Shown in pieces: positions 54,249 through 64,000 of a stretch of 64,000 bases of DNA (within the stretch, counting starts at the first letter, position 1; every line of letters starts with the position of its first letter). The notes beneath the pieces were generated by a model. It was not told where the DNA came from. It made no database searches and was given only the letters and a program-made list of their open reading frames with translations. A program made the translations under genes and the position numbers. The stretch covers positions 4,588,001-4,652,000 of the forward strand of contig CP083824.1 in assembly GCA_023023105.1 (NCBI GenBank), written 5' to 3'. The DNA comes from Enterobacter ludwigii (lineage in GTDB: Bacteria; Pseudomonadota; Gammaproteobacteria; Enterobacterales; Enterobacteriaceae).

Positions 54249-55235
54249 TTAATACATCGGCGTTAATTGCAGAGGGGGCTCCTGAAGAACCTTAACCTGC
54301 TCAGTAAATGTAGATATCTGGCTGCGCCAGTAATCCTCTCCGGTAAGCCACGGGAAATTTCTAGGAAACGCGGGATCATCCCAACGCCTGATTAACCATG
54401 CGAGATAATAAACAAAACGCATCGCGCGTAAAGGTTCAATCAAGACAATTTCATCTGAATTAAACGGGCTAAATTCTTCATAAGCTTCAATAATGGTTTC
54501 AAGCTGCATGCGTTGCTCGGCTTTGTCGCCATTGAGCAGCATCCACAGGTCCTGAACCGCAGGCCCCATACGCGCATCATCGAGATCGACAAACAGCGGG
54601 CCATCACGCCAGAGAATATTTCCTGCGTGACAATCACCATGCAAACGCAGGACGGAAATATCATCGCGCCAGCTGGCTTTAACTGCCCCAATAAGTTTAT
54701 CGGTGGCGCTGAGGAAACTATCCTTTAACGCTGTGGGGATCAGCGCAGAGGTTTCGAATACTTCGCGAGGTTCAAGAAGGTATTCCTGAATGCCGATAAT
54801 CGGACGAGCAATAAAAGATTTTTTACGTCCCGTCTGATGTATACGTCCCAGATAGCGGGCCACCCACTCCATTTGATCAATATTATCCGCTTCAAACTGG
54901 CGACCCCCCAGGCTTGGGAAGACAGCGTAGTAGAACCCTTCGTGCATAAGGAGCGTTTGGTTATTGAATTTTAGCGGGGCGGCAACAGGTACATCATCAT
55001 CCAGCAGATCATGAGCAAATTGATGCTCTTCCTGAATTTGTTCTGCTGACCAACGTTTAGGGCGATAGAACTTCACGACGAAGCGCTGACGCTCCTCATC
55101 CTGAAATTGATAGACGCGGTTTTCGTAGCTATTTAACGGCGTTAGCCCGGAATCCACCCGGATACCCTGTTCAAACAGGGCATCCATAATGGTATCCGGG
55201 TGTAATGTCTGGAAAGTAAAAGCCTGGTCGTTCAT
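54249..55235 (-). CDS. srkA: Stress response kinase SrkA (RdoA/YihE)
   Basis: SrkA is a Ser/Thr kinase with a choline-kinase/APH fold that counters MazF-mediated death and is Cpx-induced. The 328 residues show RFVVKFYRPKRWS (ATP Lys), the catalytic LRLHGDCHAGNILW (Asp near 200) and metal-binding FVDLDDARMGPAVQD. The length equals the E. coli protein. Confidence 0.96.
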   Translation of the reverse strand: MNDQAFTFQTLHPDTIMDALFEQGIRVDSGLTPLNSYENRVYQFQDEERQRFVVKFYRPKRWSAEQIQEEHQFAHDLLDDDVPVAAPLKFNNQTLLMHEGFYYAVFPSLGGRQFEADNIDQMEWVARYLGRIHQTGRKKSFIARPIIGIQEYLLEPREVFETSALIPTALKDSFLSATDKLIGAVKASWRDDISVLRLHGDCHAGNILWRDGPLFVDLDDARMGPAVQDLWMLLNGDKAEQRMQLETIIEAYEEFSPFNSDEIVLIEPLRAMRFVYYLAWLIRRWDDPAFPRNFPWLTGEDYWRSQISTFTEQVKVLQEPPLQLTPMY

Positions 55236-55299
55236 CCGATCATCCGGAAATTATACGAATGATTCAGGATATCATCTTGTGGCGATTTCGGTGCCGCCG

Positions 55300-55314
55300 C
55301 TTACAAGCTTTTAC
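55300..55314. promoter_or_regulatory. CpxR box upstream of srkA-dsbA
   Basis: On the minus strand, GTAAAAGCTTGTAAG is GTAAA-N5-GTAAG, one base off the CpxR consensus. It lies about 65-80 bases before srkA, overlapping the yihD stop codon. This agrees with Cpx control of srkA-dsbA in E. coli. Confidence 0.8.
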
Positions 55315-55580
55315 TCTTTAATTACGCCTCTGGCGCGCAGTAATGCGGTTTTAAAATCTTCCTCATAATCTTTCTGAATACCAGGAATAACAGCATCTTT
55401 AGCTGAGTCACGCATTTTAAGATGGTAGATCAGGATATCATCAGAAAGGTCTGCCAGTTCGCCGTCAAAACCTGACTCTTTCGCCAGTTTCTGTAAAAAT
55501 TGCATCAGATTCAGCTCTGGCTCTTTTTGCCAGGCTGGCTGGAGGAGTTCAATGACTTCATTAAGACGTTTACATTTCAT
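55311..55580 (-). CDS. yihD: YihD, DUF1040 protein
   Basis: An 89-residue cytoplasmic protein starting [20 protein letters not shown] and matching YihD/DUF1040 in size and in position between srkA and mobA. No function is established. The start has AAGGAG upstream. It is divergent from mobA. Confidence 0.93.
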   Translation of the reverse strand: MKCKRLNEVIELLQPAWQKEPELNLMQFLQKLAKESGFDGELADLSDDILIYHLKMRDSAKDAVIPGIQKDYEEDFKTALLRARGVIKE

Positions 55581-55648
55581 GGTGGTGCTCCTTTCATTTA
55601 GAGTGACACGTTAGCAGGGTCAATCCCACAATAAAAGAGGCGATATTC

Positions 55649-56230
55649 GTGAATCTTAACCAGGAAATCACTGGGGTCGTTCTGGCGGGTGGCAGAGCGA
55701 CGCGAATGGGGGGAAAAGATAAGGGGCTTCAGCTTTTGAACGGTAAACCCTTGTGGCAATGTGTCGCTGATGCGCTTAAAGGCCAGGTGACGACAATGGT
55801 CATCAGTGCTAACAGGCATATTGAGACATACCAGCGCAGCGGCTACGCCGTTTATCAGGATAACCAGGCAAATTACCCAGGACCGCTGGCTGGTATGCTT
55901 TCGGTTATGCAGCAGTCGCCCGGAGAGTGGTTTATTTTCTGTCCTTGCGATACCCCGTTGATTCCGTCCTGTCTTGTCGAGCGTCTGGTGCGACTTCGTG
56001 GTGCAGCCCCCGTGGTCTGGGTACATGACGGTGAGCGTGATCATCCTGCTATCGCGTTGATGCACAGATTATTAGTACCTGCTCTTCAGGAGTACCTGAT
56101 GGCGGGAGAGCGTAGGGTGATGGTCTTTATGCGTCAGTCTGGCGGCCATTCCATTGATTTCAGTGATATGAAGTCTGCGTTTGTGAACGTGAATACAACT
56201 GAAGATTTGCAGATGATGCAGGAGAAATGA
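55649..56230 (+). CDS. mobA: Molybdenum cofactor guanylyltransferase MobA
   Basis: MobA attaches GMP to molybdopterin to form MGD, the cofactor needed by the formate dehydrogenase encoded in this window. The 193 residues have the nucleotide-binding [30 protein letters not shown] and the metal-site [10 protein letters not shown]. It overlaps mobB by four bases. Confidence 0.97.
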   Translation: MNLNQEITGVVLAGGRATRMGGKDKGLQLLNGKPLWQCVADALKGQVTTMVISANRHIETYQRSGYAVYQDNQANYPGPLAGMLSVMQQSPGEWFIFCPCDTPLIPSCLVERLVRLRGAAPVVWVHDGERDHPAIALMHRLLVPALQEYLMAGERRVMVFMRQSGGHSIDFSDMKSAFVNVNTTEDLQMMQEK

Positions 56231-56733
56231 TGATACCTGTTCTGGCCATTTCCGCCTGGAGTGGGACCGGGAAAACCACGCTGTTGAAAAAACTCATACC
56301 TGCCCTTTGTGTCAGAGGTATACGCCCAGGATTGATCAAGCATACCCACCATAATACGGATGTCGATAAACCAGGCAAAGACAGCTATGAGTTGCGTAAA
56401 GCGGGTGCAGCGCAAACGATGGTAGCAAGTAGTCAGCGCTGGGCGCTGATGACAGAAACACCAGATGAGGCACCGCTGGATCTCGCTTACCTCGTCAGTC
56501 GAATGGATCATTCCACGCTGGATCTGGTGCTGGTTGAGGGTTTTAAGCATGAGGCCGTGCCTAAGATCCTGCTGTTCCGAAGCGATGCCGGGCATGATGT
56601 CAGCGAGTTAACGCTTGATGAGCATGTGATTGCCGTAGCCAGTGATATTGTGTTGCCGCTTGAGGTTCCGGTGCTCGATTTAAATGACGTGGATGGGATT
56701 GCGGAGTTTATTGTGGAGCGGAGTGCGATCTGA
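56227..56733 (+). CDS. mobB: Molybdopterin-guanine dinucleotide biosynthesis adaptor MobB
   Basis: MobB is a GTP-binding helper of MobA. The 168 residues contain a P-loop ([15 protein letters not shown]), the conserved [20 protein letters not shown] segment and [13 protein letters not shown]. Its ATG overlaps the mobA stop. The operon is convergent with the rRNA operon. Confidence 0.96.
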   Translation: MMIPVLAISAWSGTGKTTLLKKLIPALCVRGIRPGLIKHTHHNTDVDKPGKDSYELRKAGAAQTMVASSQRWALMTETPDEAPLDLAYLVSRMDHSTLDLVLVEGFKHEAVPKILLFRSDAGHDVSELTLDEHVIAVASDIVLPLEVPVLDLNDVDGIAEFIVERSAI

Positions 56734-56741
56734 CGACTTGC

Positions 56742-56767
56742 CGGGCGGTACTTCGCCTGTTTTTTTG
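56742..56767 (+). terminator. Terminator of mobAB
   Basis: CGGGCG / GTACTT / CGCCTG hairpin (one G-T pair) then seven T residues. The GCCGGGCGG start looks like half of a REP unit recruited as terminator. Confidence 0.65.
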
Positions 56768-56778
56768 CATATAAACGC

Positions 56779-56805
56779 AAAAAGGCCATCCTTCCGGATG
56801 GCCTC
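56779..56805 (-). terminator. rRNA operon terminator
   Basis: On the minus strand, GGCCATCC / GGAA / GGATGGCC is followed by TTTTTG, 13 bases after the 5S end. It is typical of enterobacterial rrn operons. Confidence 0.88.
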
Positions 56806-56817
56806 TTCACTTGTTTG

Positions 56818-56937
56818 ATGCCTGGCAGTTCCCTACTCTCACATGGGGAGACCCCACACTACCATCGGCGCTACGGCGTTTCACTTCTGAGTTCGGCATG
56901 GGGTCAGGTGGGACCACCGCGCTAAAGCCGCCAGGCA
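56818..56937 (-). rRNA. rrf: 5S ribosomal RNA
   Basis: A 120-base segment reading TGCCTGGCGGCTTTAGCGCG at its 5' end and ending in the complementary GCCAGGCAT; canonical enterobacterial 5S. Confidence 0.98.
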
Positions 56938-57007
56938 AATTCTGTTAATCTGTATCAGAGCTGAAATTTGATTGTCTGTCTCTTCGCCGAAACAGCTTCG
57001 GCGTTGT

Positions 57008-59913
<2,906 letters not shown>

Positions 59914-60020
59914 TCACAACCCGAAGATGTTTCTTTCGATTCATCATCGACTTGCGAAAATTTGAGAGACTCGAACACACATAACATGTGTGTCGTTTCA
60001 ATTTTCAGCTTGATCCAGAT

Positions 60021-60032
60021 TTTTAAAGAGCA
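60021..60032 (-). promoter_or_regulatory. boxA antitermination element before 23S
   Basis: TGCTCTTTAAAA on the minus strand in the tRNA-23S spacer matches the rrn boxA sequence recognised by NusB-S10. Confidence 0.8.
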
Positions 60033-60093
60033 AAACTTCGCAGTGCACCTTTTCAGGTTCACTCTGAAGTTTTCTTGGGTTCGCAGTAAAGGA

Positions 60094-60169
60094 TGGTGGA
60101 GCTATGCGGGATCGAACCGCAGACCTCCTGCGTGCAAAGCAGGCGCTCTCCCAGCTGAGCTATAGCCCC
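60094..60169 (-). tRNA. alaT: tRNA-Ala (TGC anticodon)
   Basis: A 76-base cloverleaf beginning GGGGCTATAGCTCAGC with anticodon loop TTTGCAC and encoded CCA end, in the 16S-23S spacer. Confidence 0.98.
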
Positions 60170-60211
60170 ATCGTTTGCAATCTCTGTACCGCTCATCCTT
60201 TAAAAGGAGTT

Positions 60212-60288
<77 letters not shown>

Positions 60289-60357
60289 GCAGAGATTTTT
60301 ACTGCTGTTTTTCATCAGACAATCTGTGTGAGCACTACAAAGGCAGGTTCTTTAAGG

Positions 60358-61897
<1,540 letters not shown>

Positions 61898-62032
61898 AAA
61901 AGTTTGATGCTCAATGAATTAAACTTCGTAATGAATTACGTGTTCACTCGTTGAGACTTGGTATTCATTTAGTGTCCGAAGACATTAAGAATCCATGTCA
62001 CTTTGAGTGCCCACACAGATTGTCTGATAAAT

Positions 62033-62044
62033 TGTTAAAGAGCA
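62033..62044 (-). promoter_or_regulatory. boxA antitermination element in the 16S leader
   Basis: TGCTCTTTAACA on the minus strand between P2 and 16S; identical to the E. coli leader boxA. Confidence 0.85.
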
Positions 62045-62079
62045 GTGCCGCTTCGTTTTCGCTGCGGCGCGGGGTGTGC

Positions 62080-62107
62080 ATATTACGCTTTCCCGCTACA
62101 GAGTCAA
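62080..62107 (-). promoter_or_regulatory. rrn P2 promoter
   Basis: Minus strand TTGACT (62107-62102), 16-base spacer, TAATAT (62085-62080). Confidence 0.85.
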
Positions 62108-62175
62108 GCGTTTATTTTGCTTTTCTCTGCTGACCCGGCGGCGTGTGTGCCGTTGTTCCGTGTCAGTGGAGGCGC

Positions 62176-62203
62176 ATTATAGGGAGTTATTCCGACGTGA
62201 CAA
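62176..62203 (-). promoter_or_regulatory. rrn P1 promoter
   Basis: Minus strand TTGTCA (62203-62198), 16-base spacer, TATAAT (62181-62176), then a GCGCC discriminator. An A/T-rich UP element (AACTTTTTTTAAATTT) lies immediately upstream. Confidence 0.9.
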
Positions 62204-62352
62204 GAGGAAATTTAAAAAAAGTTTTCATCCGTGTCTTTTTTCACCAACAGCGATGAAATCAAGCTACAAATTGTTCTATTTGATGTATCTGCAACCACAA
62301 TCACACTCGAGGTGGCATAATTATCAGCATGAATCTTTAAGGAATAAAAGCG

Positions 62353-63060
62353 ATGCCATTAAGCGCACAACAGCTGGCCGCCCAAAAAAACCTGTCGTAT
62401 GTGCTGGCAGAGAAGCTGGCTCAGCGGATTTTAGCGGGTAAATATGCCCCAGGCAGCATCCTGCCGGGTGAAATGGAGCTGGGTGAGCAGTTTGGAGTGA
62501 GTCGTACAGCAGTTCGTGAAGCGGTGAAAACCCTAACGGCAAAAGGTATGGTGCTTCCACGTCCCCGCATCGGCACACGTGTCATGCCACAGAGTAACTG
62601 GAATTTTCTCGATCAGGAGCTGCTCTCCTGGTGGATGACGGAAGATAACTTTCATCAGGTTGTCGATCACTTTCTGGTGATGCGCAGCAGTCTTGAACCA
62701 CAGGCGTGCCTGCTTGCCGCCACGCTTGGAACGGCAGAACAGAAAGCACAGCTCAACGCGTTAATGGAAGAGATGGTGTTCCTGAAAAAGCACTTCAACC
62801 GGGAACGCTGGGTTGAGGTCGATATGGCCTGGCATGAACATATCTATATGATGAGTGCCAATCCGTTCCTCACCTCTTTTGCTTCTTTATTTCATTCGGT
62901 GTACCACACTTACTTTACCTCTATTACACAAGACGAAGTGGTTAAACTGGATTTGCATCAGGCGATAGTGGATGCCATTCAGGAAAGCGACGGGCAGCGA
63001 GCCCTGAGTGCGTGCCAGGCATTGCTGGCCGCGCCAACCCACCAGCAGGTAAATAAATGA
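62353..63060 (+). CDS. yieP: YieP, GntR/FadR-family regulator
   Basis: A 235-residue GntR regulator. It has a winged helix (residues 15-80; [20 protein letters not shown]) followed by an FCD all-helical ligand domain with the DMAWHEHIY metal-type motif. The start [20 protein letters not shown] is nearly identical to E. coli YieP. It overlaps hsrA by four bases. In K-12 this pair lies next to rrnC, whereas the other flank of this rRNA operon is mobBA. Confidence 0.94.
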   Translation: MPLSAQQLAAQKNLSYVLAEKLAQRILAGKYAPGSILPGEMELGEQFGVSRTAVREAVKTLTAKGMVLPRPRIGTRVMPQSNWNFLDQELLSWWMTEDNFHQVVDHFLVMRSSLEPQACLLAATLGTAEQKAQLNALMEEMVFLKKHFNRERWVEVDMAWHEHIYMMSANPFLTSFASLFHSVYHTYFTSITQDEVVKLDLHQAIVDAIQESDGQRALSACQALLAAPTHQQVNK

Positions 63061-64000
63061 CAAAGAAAAAAGCGCGCAGCATGGCCGGATTGCCGTGGAT
63101 TGCAGCCATGGCGTTTTTTATGCAGGCACTGGATGCCACCATCCTCAACACAGCGCTTCCCGCTATTGCGCAAAGCCTTAACCGCTCCCCGCTGGCGATG
63201 CAGTCCGCCATCATTAGCTACACCCTGACGGTCGCGATGTTAATTCCGGTCAGCGGCTGGCTGGCCGACCGCTTCGGCACCCGCAGAGTTTTCATGTTGG
63301 CCGTAACGCTCTTTACGCTCGGCTCGCTGGCTTGTGCGCTCTCCTCATCCTTAACGGAGCTGGTTATCTTCCGCGTATTACAAGGTATTGGCGGAGCGAT
63401 GATGATGCCCGTGGCACGCCTTGCCTTGCTGCGAGCCTATCCTCGAAGCGAACTGCTTCCCGTGCTCAACTTCGTCACCATGCCAGGCCTGGTTGGCCCG
63501 ATACTTGGCCCGGTACTAGGTGGTGTGTTTGTCACCTGGGCAAGCTGGCACTGGATCTTCCTGATTAATATTCCTATTGGCGTTGCCGGGCTGCTGTATG
63601 CCCGCAAATATATGCCGAACTTCACCACGCCAAGACGCAGCTTCGACATGGGAGGCTTTTTCCTGTTTGGACTGAGCCTGGTGCTCTTCTCAAGCGGGAT
63701 GGAACTGTTTGGTGAGAAGATCGTAGCAACATGGATTGCGCTCTCCGTCATCCTCAGCGGTATTCTGCTGTTCCTTCTTTATATACGTCACGCGCGCCGT
63801 CACCCGACACCGTTAATCTCACTCGGACTCTTTAACACCCGAACGTTTTCCGTAGGGATTGCAGGCAACATTGCGTCACGTCTGGGGACGGGTTGCGTAC
63901 CGTTTCTGATGCCATTGATGCTGCAGGTCGGTTTCGGCTACCCGGCACTGATTGCTGGCTGCATGATGGCGCCCACGGCAATGGGCTCGATTCTGGCAAA
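63057..64000 (+). CDS. hsrA: HsrA, DHA2-type MFS transporter (3' end off window)
   Basis: The frame from ATG 63057 reads [20 protein letters not shown] and is open to the window edge (at least 314 residues). It has the DHA2-family motifs [44 protein letters not shown] and [10 protein letters not shown]. It corresponds to E. coli HsrA (YieO), a putative drug:proton antiporter linked to homocysteine and stress resistance. It is coupled to yieP by an ATGA overlap. Confidence 0.93.
   Translation, partial: MTKKKARSMAGLPWIAAMAFFMQALDATILNTALPAIAQSLNRSPLAMQSAIISYTLTVAMLIPVSGWLADRFGTRRVFMLAVTLFTLGSLACALSSSLTELVIFRVLQGIGGAMMMPVARLALLRAYPRSELLPVLNFVTMPGLVGPILGPVLGGVFVTWASWHWIFLINIPIGVAGLLYARKYMPNFTTPRRSFDMGGFFLFGLSLVLFSSGMELFGEKIVATWIALSVILSGILLFLLYIRHARRHPTPLISLGLFNTRTFSVGIAGNIASRLGTGCVPFLMPLMLQVGFGYPALIAGCMMAPTAMGSILA

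Overview
This window is a stretch of enterobacterial chromosome. Nearly all of its gene order can be laid over the Escherichia coli K-12 segment from yiiR to rrnA, read in reverse. Protein similarity is very high across the core (PfkA, GlnA, NtrC, DsbA, PolA). Several lineage-specific loci are inserted between the core genes, and the GC-rich core suggests an Enterobacter/Lelliottia/Leclercia-type member of the Enterobacteriaceae. The species cannot be resolved from the sequence alone.

Layout. 1-10.3 kb: yiiR (cut by the left edge), yiiQ, tpiA, an inserted SLC13-type anion permease, cdh, sbp, pfkA, fieF, then the Cpx envelope-stress locus (cpxP with its 3' sRNA CpxQ, a CpxR box, and the cpxRA operon). 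10.3-13.4 kb: an inserted GntR regulator / TIM-barrel isomerase / MFS transporter unit. 13.5-20.6 kb: yiiM, a giant intimin/invasin-type adhesin (1816 aa) where E. coli carries kdgT, and sodA with a Fur box. 20.8-29.5 kb: an XRE-cupin regulator divergent from azlCD, a YhcN-family peptide, fdhD, and the selenocysteine-containing formate dehydrogenase-O operon fdoGHI-fdhE. 29.5-34.2 kb: a PIN/ribbon-helix-helix toxin-antitoxin pair, an esterase preceded by a LexA-like box, and the overlapping yihX-yihY-dtd-yiiD genes. 34.2-39.2 kb: an AT-rich island that looks like an undescribed class II microcin system: a ClpP/S49-like membrane protein, a 94-residue Gly/Ser-rich precursor with a double-glycine-type leader, a CvaA-like HlyD adaptor and a CvaB-like peptidase-ABC exporter. 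39.2-56.7 kb: typA, the nitrogen-control operon glnA-glnL-glnG with its NtrC, CRP and sigma-54 sites, yshB, hemN, yihI, csrC, engB, spf (Spot 42), polA, yihG, dsbA, srkA, yihD and mobAB. 56.8-62.2 kb: a complete rRNA operon on the minus strand (16S, tRNA-Ile, tRNA-Ala, 23S, 5S) with P1/P2 promoters, boxA elements and terminator. 62.3-64.0 kb: yieP and hsrA (cut by the right edge).

Functional themes. Two CpxR boxes tie cpxP/cpxRA to the srkA-dsbA operon. Three classical regulatory sRNAs (CsrC, Spot 42, CpxQ) are intact. The exporter genes of the microcin island supply a leader peptidase, an ATPase and an adaptor for the precursor encoded just upstream, but no conventional immunity gene is apparent; the ClpP/S49-like protein is the only unexplained gene of the set. 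The rRNA operon joins the rrnA downstream flank (mobBA) to the rrnC upstream flank (yieP-hsrA), compared with E. coli K-12.
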